From assembly GCA_050331575.1 (NCBI GenBank), contig JBHJGS010000031.1, positions 1-50,165 on the forward strand: 50,165 bases of DNA. The letters run 5' to 3'. Of this stretch, positions 36,430-45,999 are shown piece after piece (the stretch's first letter is position 1; each line of letters begins with the position of its first letter). The position numbers and the translations under genes are program-made. Source of the stretch: JBHJGS01 sp050331575. Lineage in GTDB: Bacteria > Pseudomonadota > Alphaproteobacteria > Sphingomonadales > Rhodothalassiaceae. The notes under the pieces are model-generated. The model saw only the letters and a program-made list of their open reading frames with translations, was not told where the DNA came from and did no database searches.

Positions 36430-39357
36430 ATGGGTCACGATTTCGATCAGCCGACGGCGGTGGGCGGTGCGTCCTCCGCCTTCGTGGAAAGCCTCTACGC
36501 CCGGTATCGCGACAATCCCGAAGCGGTGGATGCCGAATGGCGCCGCTATTTCGATCATCTGGAGGCCGGATCGGGCCAGGTGGCGCAAGGCCCGTCTTGG
36601 GCGCGCACCGACCAGTGGCCGCCCTTGCCCGACGATGATCTGACCGCGGGTCTGGACCCGCTGGCAATGACGCCGGAGGCCAGGGCGCCGACGCCGCGCG
36701 CCGACAAGCCGATGTCTGCGGAACAGGTGCATAAGGCGACTGTCGACAGCATCCGCGCGCTGATGATGATCCGCGCCTATCGTGTGCGCGGGCATCTGAT
36801 CGCCAATCTCGACCCGCTGGGGCTGGAAGAGCGCCCGCCGCACAGCGAACTGGATCCGGAAAGCTATGGCTTTGGGCCGGGCGACCGGGACCGGCCGATC
36901 TTCATCGACAATGTCATGGGCCTGAAGACCGCCACGATCAACGAGATCCTGGCGATCCTGCGGCGCACCTATTGCGCGTCGGTCGGTGTGGAATTCATGC
37001 ACATCAACGAGCCCGATGAAAAGCGCTGGATCCAGGAGAAGATCGAGGGCCGGGAGAAGGAGATCCAGTTCACCCGGGAGGGCAAGCGCGCGATCCTGAA
37101 CAAGCTGATCGAAGCCGAACAGTTCGAGAAATTCCTTGGCAAGAAATATCTTGGCACCAAGCGGTTCGGGCTGGACGGCGGTGAGTCGATCATTCCGGCG
37201 CTGGAAGGCGTGATCAAGACCGGCGGGCAGAACGGCGTGAAAGAAATTGTGCTGGGCATGCCCCATCGCGGCCGGCTGAACGTTCTGGCCAATGTGATGA
37301 AGAAGCCCTATCGCGCGATCTTCCATGAATTTCAGGGCGGGGCGGCCCATCCGGAGGAGGTCGAGGGCTCCGGGGACGTGAAATATCATCTGGGCACATC
37401 GACCGACCGGGAATTCGACGGCAATTCGGTGCACCTGTCGCTGACCGCCAACCCCTCGCATTTGGAGGCGGTGGACCCGGTGGTGCTGGGCAAGTCCCGG
37501 GCCAAGCAGACCCAGGCGCAGGATAGCGACCGGACCTCGGTCTTGTCCTTGCTGCTGCACGGCGATGCCGCCTTTGCCGGCCAGGGCCTGGTGGCGGAAT
37601 GCTTCGCCTTCTCCAATTTGCGCGGCTACCGCACCGGCGGCACGATCCATTTCATCGTCAACAATCAGATCGGCTTCACCACCAGCCCGATCTATTCGCG
37701 CTCATCGCCTTATCCCTCCGATGTGGCAAAGATGGTTCAGGCGCCGATCTTTCACGTCAACGGCGATGATCCCGAGGCCGTGGTGTTCGTGACCAAATTG
37801 GCCACGGAGTTCCGCCAGCGCTTCAAGAAGGATGTGGTCATCGACATGTTCTGCTATCGGCGCTTCGGTCATAACGAGTCCGATGAGCCGAGCTTCACCC
37901 AACCCTTGATGTATGCGGCGATCAAGAAGCATCCCTCGGTGATCGAGCTTTATACCCGCCGGCTGATTGAAGAAGGCGTGGTCACCCAGGACGAGATCGA
38001 TCAGCGCGCGCGCGAGTTCATCGCCACCCTGGAGGAGGAGATGGACATCGCCGAGGGCTATAAGCCCAACAAGGCGGACTGGCTGGAGGGGCGCTGGTCG
38101 GGCATGAAGCGCCCGGTCATTGAGGATCGGCCGAGCGCGCGGCGCGCGGACACCGGCGTTGACGACGTGACCCTGCGCGAGATCGGCGACAGTCTGTGCA
38201 CCTTGCCTGACACATTTCATCCGCACCGCACGCTGTCGCGGATTCTGAACGCCAAAAGCCAGATGTTCCAGACCGGCGAGAATTTCGACTGGGCGACCGC
38301 GGAGGCGCTGGCCTTCGGCTCGCTGCTGAAGGACGGCTATCATGTTCGCCTGTCCGGTCAGGACAGCGGCCGCGGCACCTTCTCCCAGCGTCACGCCATC
38401 TATGTCGATCAGCGCAGCGAGAACCGCTATGTGCCGCTGCAGCATGTCGGCGCCGGCAAGTTTGAGGTGCTGGACAGCCCCTTGTCGGAATATGGCGTGC
38501 TCGGATTCGAATATGGCTATTCGCTGGCCGAGCCCAATGCACTGGTGCTGTGGGAGGCGCAGTTCGGCGACTTCGCCAACGGGGCGCAGGTGATCGTCGA
38601 CCAGTTCATCGCGTCTGGCGAGATCAAGTGGCTGCGCATGTCCGGCCTGGTGATGCTGCTGCCGCACGGCTATGAGGGCCAGGGCCCCGAACACAGCTCC
38701 GCCCGGTTGGAGCGCTATTTGCAGCTGTGCGCGGAAGACAATATGCAGGTGTGCAACATCACAAGCCCGGCCAACTATTTCCATGTGCTGCGCCGGCAAT
38801 TGCTGCGCGATTTCCGCAAGCCGCTGATCATCATGACGCCGAAATCGCTGCTGCGGCACAAAAAGGCGGTGTCGGACCTGACCCATATGGGCCCGGGCAC
38901 GCAGTTCCACCGGGTGCTGTTCGACGATGCCGAGGACGGCCGCGTGTCTCAGCTGAAACTGAAGCCGGATGACCAGATCGAGCGGATCGTCTTCTGTTCT
39001 GGCAAGGTTTATTATGACTTGCTGGAGCAACGTGATGGCGACGGCAAGGACAGCATCTATCTGGCGCGCGTGGAGCAGCTTTATCCCTTCCCCTATGAGG
39101 CCGTCGGCGAGCTTCTCGCGCGCTTCAACAAGGTCAAGGACGTGATCTGGTGTCAGGAGGAGCCGAAAAATGCCGGCGCCTGGCAGTTCATCAATCCGTT
39201 ACTGGAAGAGGCCATGGTGCAAGCGGACATCACGCCCAAGCGGCCGGTCTATGTCGGCCGCCGCCCGCATGCCGCCACCGCCACGGGCCTGGCCTCCCGC
39301 CACAAGGCCGAACAGGACGCGCTGGTCGCCCAGGCGCTGGATCTTCAAGGGAGCTAA
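36430..39357 (+). CDS. sucA: 2-oxoglutarate dehydrogenase E1 component
   Basis: The 975-residue thiamine-diphosphate enzyme decarboxylates 2-oxoglutarate and passes the succinyl group to E2. Intact features are the N-terminal E2-binding segment (SAFVESLYARYRDNPEAVDA), EIVLGMPHRGRLNVLANVM, the thiamine-diphosphate-binding region (ALHGDAAFAGQG type, here LLHGDAAFAGQGLVAE) and the C-terminal YPFPYEAVGELLARF with WCQEEPKNAGAW. AGGAG precedes the ATG. sucB starts six bases after the stop. Confidence 0.98.
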   Translation: MGHDFDQPTAVGGASSAFVESLYARYRDNPEAVDAEWRRYFDHLEAGSGQVAQGPSWARTDQWPPLPDDDLTAGLDPLAMTPEARAPTPRADKPMSAEQVHKATVDSIRALMMIRAYRVRGHLIANLDPLGLEERPPHSELDPESYGFGPGDRDRPIFIDNVMGLKTATINEILAILRRTYCASVGVEFMHINEPDEKRWIQEKIEGREKEIQFTREGKRAILNKLIEAEQFEKFLGKKYLGTKRFGLDGGESIIPALEGVIKTGGQNGVKEIVLGMPHRGRLNVLANVMKKPYRAIFHEFQGGAAHPEEVEGSGDVKYHLGTSTDREFDGNSVHLSLTANPSHLEAVDPVVLGKSRAKQTQAQDSDRTSVLSLLLHGDAAFAGQGLVAECFAFSNLRGYRTGGTIHFIVNNQIGFTTSPIYSRSSPYPSDVAKMVQAPIFHVNGDDPEAVVFVTKLATEFRQRFKKDVVIDMFCYRRFGHNESDEPSFTQPLMYAAIKKHPSVIELYTRRLIEEGVVTQDEIDQRAREFIATLEEEMDIAEGYKPNKADWLEGRWSGMKRPVIEDRPSARRADTGVDDVTLREIGDSLCTLPDTFHPHRTLSRILNAKSQMFQTGENFDWATAEALAFGSLLKDGYHVRLSGQDSGRGTFSQRHAIYVDQRSENRYVPLQHVGAGKFEVLDSPLSEYGVLGFEYGYSLAEPNALVLWEAQFGDFANGAQVIVDQFIASGEIKWLRMSGLVMLLPHGYEGQGPEHSSARLERYLQLCAEDNMQVCNITSPANYFHVLRRQLLRDFRKPLIIMTPKSLLRHKKAVSDLTHMGPGTQFHRVLFDDAEDGRVSQLKLKPDDQIERIVFCSGKVYYDLLEQRDGDGKDSIYLARVEQLYPFPYEAVGELLARFNKVKDVIWCQEEPKNAGAWQFINPLLEEAMVQADITPKRPVYVGRRPHAATATGLASRHKAEQDALVAQALDLQGS

Positions 39358-39363
39358 CACCGC

Positions 39364-40926
39364 ATGGCAGAGGAAATCCGCGTCCCGGAACTGGGCGAGT
39401 CGATCACCGAGGCGACGATCGGCAGCTGGCTGAAGCAGGTCGGCGATGCGGTTCAGGCCGATGAGCCGATCGTGGAGCTGGAGACCGACAAGGTGGCTCA
39501 GGAACTGACCGCCCCCAAGGCCGGCGTGCTGTCCGAGATCGTCGTGGAGGCCGGGCAAACCGTGGAGGTCGGCGCCTTGATCGGCAAGATCGAAGCCGAT
39601 GGCGCAGCAGCCGCCAAACCAGCCCAGAAGGACAGCCAAGCGGCGGCGCCCAAGCCCGATACGCCTTCCGCGGAGGCTGCCTCCGGCGGCGGCGAAGAGA
39701 TCGAGGTGCGCATTCCTGAGATGGGCGAATCGGTGAGCGAGGGCACGCTGGGCAGTTGGCTGAAGGCTGAGGGCGATGCCGTGGCGCAGGATGAGACCAT
39801 CGCGGAGGTGGAAACCGACAAGGTGGCCGCGGAACTGCCGGCCCCGGTTGCCGGCACGCTGAAAAAGATTCTGGTCCAGGCCGGCGAGACGGTGAATGTC
39901 GGCACGGTGGTGGCGGTGATCGCCAAGGGCGCGGCCGCGCAGCCGGCCAAGCCGGCCGAGCCCGCCGCCGCGCCGAAGCCGGAACAGCCGTCCGCGCCGG
40001 AGCCCGCCGCATCGGACGATCAGGCGATGCCGCCGGCGGTGCGCCGCTTGATCAGCAATTACAATCTCGATCCCGCCTCGATCTCCGGCAGCGGCAAGGA
40101 TGGCCGGCTGACCAAGGCGGATGTGCTGAAGGCGATCGAGGAGGGCACCGCGCGCGTGCAATCTGCCCCGGGCGCTGCGCCGAGGCAGCCGGCCCCGGCC
40201 GCACCGGCGCAAGCCCCGGCCGCGGAGCGTGCCGAAGAGCGCGTGCCGATGACGCGGCTGCGCAAGCGCATCGCCGAGCGGCTGAAGGATGCCCAGAACA
40301 CCGCCGCGATGCTGACCACCTACAATGATGTGGACATGACCGCGGTGATCGAGGCGCGCAAGAATTACCGCGACCTGTTTGAGAAGAAGCACGGCATTCG
40401 TCTGGGCTTCATGTCCTTCTTCGTGAAGGCCGCCTGCCTGGCGCTGCGCGAGGTGCCGACGGTGAACGCGCGCATCGACGGCGATGAGATCGTGTATCAC
40501 AATTACGCCGATATCGGTGTGGCGGTGAGCGCGCCGCAGGGTCTTGTGGTGCCGATCCTGCGCGACGCCGATAAGATCAGCTTCGCCGACTGCGAACTGT
40601 CCATCGCCGATTTCGGCCGGCGCGCACGCGATGGCAAGCTGGGCCTGAACGAGTTGCAGGGCGGCACCTTCACCATTTCCAATGGCGGGATCTTCGGCTC
40701 GCTTCTGTCCTCGCCGATCATCAACCCGCCGCAGTCAGCGATCCTGGGCATGCACCGGATCGAAGAGCGGCCGGTGGTGCGCGGCGGCCAGATCCTCGCG
40801 CGGCCGATGATGTATCTGGCGCTCAGCTATGATCACCGCCTGATCGACGGGCGCGAGGCGGTCACCTTCCTGGTGCGCATGAAGGACGCGATCGAAGATC
40901 CCAATCGCCTGCTGCTGGATCTTTAG
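39364..40926 (+). CDS. sucB: Dihydrolipoyl succinyltransferase E2 with two lipoyl domains
   Basis: The 520-residue protein has two tandem lipoyl domains, with lipoyl-lysine motifs in VELETDKVAQELTAP (near residue 43) and AEVETDKVAAELPAP (near residue 155). Ala/Pro linkers lead to an E3-binding domain (PAVRRLISNYNLDPASISGS) and the catalytic domain, which contains FGSLLSSPIINPPQSAILGM and the active-site SYDHRLIDGREA. E. coli SucB and most family members have a single lipoyl domain of about 400 residues in total. No lpd gene follows; the next gene is convergent. Confidence 0.97.
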   Translation: MAEEIRVPELGESITEATIGSWLKQVGDAVQADEPIVELETDKVAQELTAPKAGVLSEIVVEAGQTVEVGALIGKIEADGAAAAKPAQKDSQAAAPKPDTPSAEAASGGGEEIEVRIPEMGESVSEGTLGSWLKAEGDAVAQDETIAEVETDKVAAELPAPVAGTLKKILVQAGETVNVGTVVAVIAKGAAAQPAKPAEPAAAPKPEQPSAPEPAASDDQAMPPAVRRLISNYNLDPASISGSGKDGRLTKADVLKAIEEGTARVQSAPGAAPRQPAPAAPAQAPAAERAEERVPMTRLRKRIAERLKDAQNTAAMLTTYNDVDMTAVIEARKNYRDLFEKKHGIRLGFMSFFVKAACLALREVPTVNARIDGDEIVYHNYADIGVAVSAPQGLVVPILRDADKISFADCELSIADFGRRARDGKLGLNELQGGTFTISNGGIFGSLLSSPIINPPQSAILGMHRIEERPVVRGGQILARPMMYLALSYDHRLIDGREAVTFLVRMKDAIEDPNRLLLDL

Positions 40927-40955
40927 GGCCTTAACGAGACCCGCGCCTATCGGTG

Positions 40956-40980
40956 CCGCGGCCGATCCTGTCGGCCGTGG
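40956..40980. terminator. Strong hairpin after the TCA operon
   Basis: CCGCGGCCGA (40956-40965) pairs with TCGGCCGTGG (40971-40980), ten base pairs including one G-T, across a five-base loop. It lies 30 bases after sucB and just beyond the end of the convergent nitroreductase gene. It probably serves both transcripts, although no T run is present. Confidence 0.6.
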
Positions 40981-40986
40981 CCATGG

Positions 40987-41616
40987 TCACGCCGGCTGGG
41001 ACCAGGGCCTCACCTTGTCCGCCAGGGCCGGGCGATCGCGTTCCTGCGGCGGTTGCTGCGCAGTGCCGAGATAAACGAAGCCGGCAACCCGTTCCTGTTC
41101 CGTGAGCCCCAAGGCCGCTGCCACGCGGGCGTCATAGGCATACCATTCGGTCAGCCACTGGCCGGAAAAGCCCAGCGCGGAGGCGGCCAGCAACAGCATC
41201 TGGCAGGCCGCGCCGGCGGACAGGATCTGTTCCCATTCCGGGATCTTTGCATGCGGCACCGTGGGGCTGGAGATCACCGCCACAACCGTGGGCGCGCGGC
41301 AGAAGCGGTCCCGTTCAAATGCCACCAGCTTGTCGGCCGCTTCAGGGTTGGCGGCCCGGAAGGCCTCGGCCAACACCGTGCCGAACGCCGCCCGCGCTGT
41401 GCCCTGAAAGGTCAGGAACCGCCAGGGCGCCAGCTTGCCGTGGTCCGGCACGCGCAGGCCCGCCGCCAGGATCTGGTCCAGCTGGCTCGGCTGCGGCCCC
41501 GGCTCGCCCAGATTGGCCGCCATGACCGACCGCCGCGTCAGCAGGCGTGACAGCATCTCCTCAGAGGCGGGCGGCAAGCTCAGTTCGGTACCTTTGGGCG
41601 GGAAGGAATAGGGCAT
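40987..41616 (-). CDS. Nitroreductase-family protein (YdjA-like)
   Basis: The protein has 209 residues from the ATG at 41616; the longer frame to 41901 is out of character and lacks a ribosome binding site. It shows the FMN-dependent nitroreductase fold in its short form: LLTRRSVMAANLGEPGPQPS, then ILAAGLRVPDHGKLAPWRFL, and AACQMLLLAASALGFSGQWL. The region FVYLGTAQQPPQERDRP closes it. Natural substrates of this group are poorly known. Confidence 0.9.
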   Translation of the reverse strand: MPYSFPPKGTELSLPPASEEMLSRLLTRRSVMAANLGEPGPQPSQLDQILAAGLRVPDHGKLAPWRFLTFQGTARAAFGTVLAEAFRAANPEAADKLVAFERDRFCRAPTVVAVISSPTVPHAKIPEWEQILSAGAACQMLLLAASALGFSGQWLTEWYAYDARVAAALGLTEQERVAGFVYLGTAQQPPQERDRPALADKVRPWSQPA

Positions 41617-41668
41617 GGCAGACTCCGGGGCGAAACCTGCGCCTGTCCTGCCATTCCCGCCGGTCGAG

Positions 41669-42406
41669 TCAAGAGGGCCAGGGGGCGTCTGCCATACCGC
41701 CGTCTTTTGTGGCCGGGTCGAAGGCGGTGATGACAATGCGAGCGGTGTTCGCCGCCGGGACGGTTGCGCCGAACAGATTGGGGCGTCCGCTAAAGGAGAG
41801 CGGCGTGCCCCCGAGCAATCGGCCCGCGGCATCATAGCGCAAGGCGGTGACGCTATAGCGCTGAGACGGCCACAGACCGTCCGCGGTAATCGGACATCCA
41901 CACATTTTCGTGACCCGTGCTGTCACGGTGATGCCGTCTGCCTCGGGAGTGAGGGTGACCACCTGAACCGCCATGCCAGGCAGCCGCAGCGTCAAGCCAT
42001 TGCCGGAGCGATAATCCGCCCCGGGGATCAGCACCCGCTCCTCCATGACGGTGCGGCGGGCCGGCGCAATGCCCAGCGGACCGATCACCTCAATGCGCAC
42101 GCGTGTGGGCTGGTCCAGATCCAGCACCGTGTCGAAGCGAGCAGCGCCGGGACTGGCCAAGACGGCATCGCGGGGCCGGGCCTGGCGCATGATGATGTCC
42201 GTGTCTCCGGTGTCACCGGCGACGCGTCCTTGAGCAAGCGTTGTGCCGCTGGCGATTGCAATGATGCGCACGGCCGCGCCGCCGACGCCGTCGCCGACAA
42301 ATTTGGCATCGTTGGACAGGACTCGCACCGACACCGGGGTATCGATGGCGCAGGCGCCACAGGTGACGGCGAGGAGGAGAAGGCTAAGCAAAAGGCGCTG
42401 TCGCAT
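41669..42406 (-). CDS. Exported hypothetical protein
   Basis: The protein has 245 residues from the ATG at 42406, with GGAG upstream. The frame runs back to 42646, but that part is basic and non-coding in character and crosses the hisS start. A signal peptide (MRQRLLLSLLLLAVTCGACA) may be lipoprotein-like, although the lipobox is not canonical. The mature part is beta-rich and ends in ATVPAANTARIVITAFDPAT; MCGCPITADGLW contains a Cys pair. I do not recognise a family. It is divergent from hisS. Confidence 0.7.
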   Translation of the reverse strand: MRQRLLLSLLLLAVTCGACAIDTPVSVRVLSNDAKFVGDGVGGAAVRIIAIASGTTLAQGRVAGDTGDTDIIMRQARPRDAVLASPGAARFDTVLDLDQPTRVRIEVIGPLGIAPARRTVMEERVLIPGADYRSGNGLTLRLPGMAVQVVTLTPEADGITVTARVTKMCGCPITADGLWPSQRYSVTALRYDAAGRLLGGTPLSFSGRPNLFGATVPAANTARIVITAFDPATKDGGMADAPWPS

Positions 42407-42554
42407 CGATGGCTCCATGGGGCATGTGCGTCTGCGTTTGCATCTGTCGGTCATGCGCAACCAGTCAAGCCGCTGACTGGCGGTCCAGGCCTTGACATTC
42501 CGCCGCGGCCCCGCCATGCGCGCCTGTCCTTCAACGTCAACAGCCCCATTGATC

Positions 42555-43802
42555 ATGAACAAATTGCAGCCTGTGCGTGGCACCCGGGATATTTTGGGCG
42601 AGGAGGCGCGCGCCATGCGCCATGTCACCGACACCTTCCGCCGCATTGCCGAGGTCTACGGCTTCGCTGAGATCAGTCCGCCGATCTTCGAATTCACCGA
42701 GGTGTTCAAGCGCACGCTGGGCGAGACCTCAGACGTGGTCACCAAGGAGATGTACACATTCGAAGACCGCTCCGGCGACTGGCTGACCCTGCGTCCGGAG
42801 ATGACCGCGTCGATCGCCCGGGCCTGGATGTCCAACGGGCTGGCCAGCCAAGGCGTCAGCCGACTATACGGCATGGGCCCGATGTTCCGGCATGAACGCC
42901 CGCAAAAGGGCCGCTATCGCCAATTCCACCAGATCGATGCGGAAATCATCGGCGCAGCGGAACCCGAAGCCGATCTGGACCTGATCGCGATGGCCTGGCA
43001 GCTGCTGACCGAGTTGGGCATCGCCGAGCGCTGCGTGCTGCATCTGAACACATTGGGCGATGCAGACAGCCGCAGCGCCTATCGCGCCGCGCTGGTGGCC
43101 TATTTCTCCGCGCATAAGGACAGATTGAGCGAGGACAGCCGCATGCGGCTTGAGCGCAACCCCTTGCGCATCCTGGACAGCAAGGATGCGGGCGACCGTG
43201 CCCTGCTGCCCGAGGCGCCGCGCCTTTCGGAGCATCTGAGCCAAGCCGCTCAGGCGTTTTTCGCGCGCGTGACCGAGGGTCTGGAGCGTCTGGGTATCCC
43301 ATTTGAGTATGATCAGCAGTTGGTGCGCGGGCTGGATTATTATGCCCACACCGCCTTCGAATTCGTCACCGACGCCTTGGGCGCGCAGGGCACGGTTCTG
43401 GGCGGCGGTCGCTATGACGGACTGATCGAACAGATGGGCGGACCCGCCACGCCGGGGGTCGGCTGGGCCGGCGGCATTGAGCGGCTGGCCCTGTTGATGG
43501 GCGCACCGCCGCCGCCGGCGCAGCCGGTGGTGCTGGTGCCGATGGGACCGCAGGCGGAGGTCCGGGCGCAAATCCTGGCGCGCGATCTGCGCACGGCCGG
43601 AATCGCCACGCTGATGGACTATAAGGGCAGTCTGAAGAAGCGGCTGGCACGGGCTGACAAGGCCGGGGCGCGCGCGGCGGTCTTGATCGGGGAGGATGAA
43701 TTGGCCCAGGACGTGGCAAGCGTGCGCGACTTGCACACCGGCAAGCAATCCACGGTGCCGCTGGACACGCTGGCCGCGGCCTTGGCGGCGGGGACGCCAT
43801 GA
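42555..43802 (+). CDS. hisS: Histidyl-tRNA synthetase
   Basis: The protein has 415 residues from the ATG at 42555 (MNKLQPVRGTRDILGEEARA). Class II motif 1 (FEFTEVFKRTLGETSDVVTK), motif 2 (GPMFRHERPQKGRYRQFHQI), the HisA motif LVRGLDYYAHTAFEF and motif 3 (GVGWAGGIERLALLMG) are all present, along with the anticodon-binding C-terminal domain. An in-frame ATG at 42516 is a less likely start. It charges tRNA-His. Confidence 0.97.
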   Translation: MNKLQPVRGTRDILGEEARAMRHVTDTFRRIAEVYGFAEISPPIFEFTEVFKRTLGETSDVVTKEMYTFEDRSGDWLTLRPEMTASIARAWMSNGLASQGVSRLYGMGPMFRHERPQKGRYRQFHQIDAEIIGAAEPEADLDLIAMAWQLLTELGIAERCVLHLNTLGDADSRSAYRAALVAYFSAHKDRLSEDSRMRLERNPLRILDSKDAGDRALLPEAPRLSEHLSQAAQAFFARVTEGLERLGIPFEYDQQLVRGLDYYAHTAFEFVTDALGAQGTVLGGGRYDGLIEQMGGPATPGVGWAGGIERLALLMGAPPPPAQPVVLVPMGPQAEVRAQILARDLRTAGIATLMDYKGSLKKRLARADKAGARAAVLIGEDELAQDVASVRDLHTGKQSTVPLDTLAAALAAGTP

Positions 43803-43871
43803 TATTGCCCTGCCCCGCTCCTGTTGCCATATCCAGCGCATGCTTGCTGATCCGCAAACCCCGAGTGTTTC

Positions 43872-44951
43872 ATGATCCCGCGTGAGCGTTTGCAGGCGCT
43901 GTTCGATCGCAGCGAAGAGCTGCAGTTCAAGCTGTCCCGGGCCGACGCCCTGTCCGGCGGCGATTTCGCCCGGCTGTCACGCGAATTCGCCGAGCTGGAG
44001 CCGGTGGTCGCCGCCGGCCGCAACCTGCTGTCGCTGGAGCAGGAAATCGAGGATCTGGAGGTCCTGGCCGAGGGCGAGGAGGCGGACATGCGGGCGCTCG
44101 CCCGCGACGAGCTGAAGGCTGCGCGCACCCGGCTGGAGGAGGAAAGCCACCAGCTGCAACTGCTGCTACTGCCCAAGGATGCCGCGGATGAAAAACCGGC
44201 GATCATCGAGATCCGCGCTGGCACGGGCGGTGACGAGGCGGCCCTGTTTGCCGGCGACCTCTACCGCATGTATGCCCGCTATGCTGAGGATCAGGGCTGG
44301 AAGCTGGAAACTCTGTCCGCCTCCGCCGGCGAGGTCGGCGGCTTCAAGGAGGTGATCGCGGCGGTGAACGGCCGCGGCGTGTTCGCCAAGCTGAAATTCG
44401 AATCCGGCGTGCATCGGGTGCAGCGCGTGCCGGCCACCGAATCGGGCGGGCGCATCCACACCTCCGCCGCCACCGTGGCAGTGCTGCCCGAGGCAGAGGA
44501 TGTCGATGTTCAGATCGATGAGAAGGATCTGCGCATCGATGTGTTCCGCGCCTCCGGCCCCGGTGGCCAATCGGTCAACACCACCGACAGTGCCGTGCGC
44601 ATCACCCACATCCCCAGCGGCATCGTGGTGCAGCAGCAGGATGAAAAATCCCAGCACAAGAACAAGGACAAGGCCATGAAGGTGCTGCGCGCCCGGCTCT
44701 ACGAGGCCGAACGCGCCAAGGCCGCGGCCGAACGCGCCGATGCCCGACGCAGCCAAGTCGGCTCCGGCGACCGGTCCGAACGCATTCGCACCTATAACTT
44801 CCCCCAAGGCCGGGTCACCGACCACCGCATCAATCTGACCCTGCACAAGCTTGATCAGGTGTTGGAAGGGCCCGGTCTGACCGAGGTCGTCGACGCCCTG
44901 ATCGCGGAGGACCAGGCGCGCCGGCTCGCCGCCATGGAGTTGCAGGATTGA
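43872..44951 (+). CDS. prfA: Peptide chain release factor 1
   Basis: The 359-residue protein is RF1, recognising UAA and UAG. The tripeptide anticodon PAT lies in QRVPATESGGRIHTSAATVA, and the catalytic GGQ lies in RASGPGGQSVNTTDSAVRIT, near residue 235. The stop overlaps the TTG start of prmC, whose product methylates this GGQ glutamine, so the enzyme and its substrate are made in a coupled way. Confidence 0.98.
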   Translation: MIPRERLQALFDRSEELQFKLSRADALSGGDFARLSREFAELEPVVAAGRNLLSLEQEIEDLEVLAEGEEADMRALARDELKAARTRLEEESHQLQLLLLPKDAADEKPAIIEIRAGTGGDEAALFAGDLYRMYARYAEDQGWKLETLSASAGEVGGFKEVIAAVNGRGVFAKLKFESGVHRVQRVPATESGGRIHTSAATVAVLPEAEDVDVQIDEKDLRIDVFRASGPGGQSVNTTDSAVRITHIPSGIVVQQQDEKSQHKNKDKAMKVLRARLYEAERAKAAAERADARRSQVGSGDRSERIRTYNFPQGRVTDHRINLTLHKLDQVLEGPGLTEVVDALIAEDQARRLAAMELQD

Positions 44952-45847
44952 GGCAGAGCGCCTGGTTGAGCCGCGCCGCCCGGCATCTGCATCACGCCGG
45001 CATCGACACCGACCGCCTGGACGCCGAACTGATCCTGGCACATGTTCTCAAGGTCGAGCGATTGACGCTGGTGACCGGGCCGGACCGGGACTTAAGCTCG
45101 TCTGATCAGGCGCGCGCGCAAGCCATGTTGCAACGCCGCGCCGGCCGAGAGCCGCTGGCGCATCTCACCGGCCGGCGGGAATTCTGGACGCTTGACCTGG
45201 CAGTGACGCCAGAGACGCTGATCCCGCGGCCCGACAGCGAGACTCTGATCGAGGCGGTGTTGGCCGCGCGACCGCAGCGCGATCGGCCCTGGCGGATCCT
45301 GGATCTGGGCACCGGCAGCGGCGCGCTGATCCTGGCGCTGCTCAGCGAATATTCCAACGCCCACGGCACCGCCACGGATATCAGTGCCGGCGCTGTGGCC
45401 GTGGCCGCCGCCAATGCCCGGGCACTGAAGCTGGCAGAGCGCCTCGTCCTGATCGCGGGCGATTGGACCGCTGCCCTGCCTGCGACCGCGCGCTATGATA
45501 TTCTCGTCTGCAATCCCCCCTATATCGCGCAAGACCAGATCGCAGCGTTGATGCCGGAGGTGCGCGATTTCGACCCAATCGACGCCCTGGCCGCGGGCGA
45601 CGATGGATTGGCGGCCTATCGTGCCCTGGCGCCGGATTTGGCGCGATTTGCCGCCCCCGGGGCTGTGTTGGCATTGGAGATCGGCGCCTGGCAGGCCGCC
45701 GCGGTGGGCCCGCTGTTTCGCGCACAGGGCTGGCAGTTGGCGCGATGCGCGCAAGATCTGGGCGGCCGCGACCGCGTGATGCTGTTTTGCTCGCCACAGG
45801 ACCAGGCTGCGACAAAAACGGTTGGCATTGCCGATCAAGCCCGTTAG
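44948..45847 (+). CDS. prmC: Release factor glutamine methyltransferase
   Basis: The 299-residue SAM-dependent enzyme N5-methylates the GGQ glutamine of RF1 and RF2. It has the N-terminal helical RF-binding domain (including LTGRREFWTLDLAV and ETLIPRPDSETLIEAVL), the SAM motif ILDLGTGSGALILALLSEY and the catalytic NPPY (ILVCNPPYIAQDQI). The TTG at 44948 overlaps the prfA stop (TTGA). Confidence 0.97.
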   Translation: MRQSAWLSRAARHLHHAGIDTDRLDAELILAHVLKVERLTLVTGPDRDLSSSDQARAQAMLQRRAGREPLAHLTGRREFWTLDLAVTPETLIPRPDSETLIEAVLAARPQRDRPWRILDLGTGSGALILALLSEYSNAHGTATDISAGAVAVAAANARALKLAERLVLIAGDWTAALPATARYDILVCNPPYIAQDQIAALMPEVRDFDPIDALAAGDDGLAAYRALAPDLARFAAPGAVLALEIGAWQAAAVGPLFRAQGWQLARCAQDLGGRDRVMLFCSPQDQAATKTVGIADQAR

Positions 45848-45999
45848 GGTGCGCCGTGTCGATGGGTTTTGTGATCGGGGCCGATAGGCCTCCGCCGCCC
45901 CCGAACAGCGCTGGTTTATGGCCGGGGATCCGGTTGTGTTGTGCGCGCGCTGGGGCGAACCCCTGACTTTCATCGAAAATCGAAAGTGGCTGTGTCTTC

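Noticed and set aside
36004..37650. A 548-codon open frame on the minus strand across sucD/sucA
   Set aside because: It is antisense to two certain TCA genes with intact motifs; composition is that of a shadow frame.
41617..41901. N-terminal extension of the nitroreductase to 41901
   Set aside because: The extra 95 codons are basic and Pro/Ser-rich, overlap the exported protein's coding region and precede a well-placed ATG at 41616 that gives the family's normal length.
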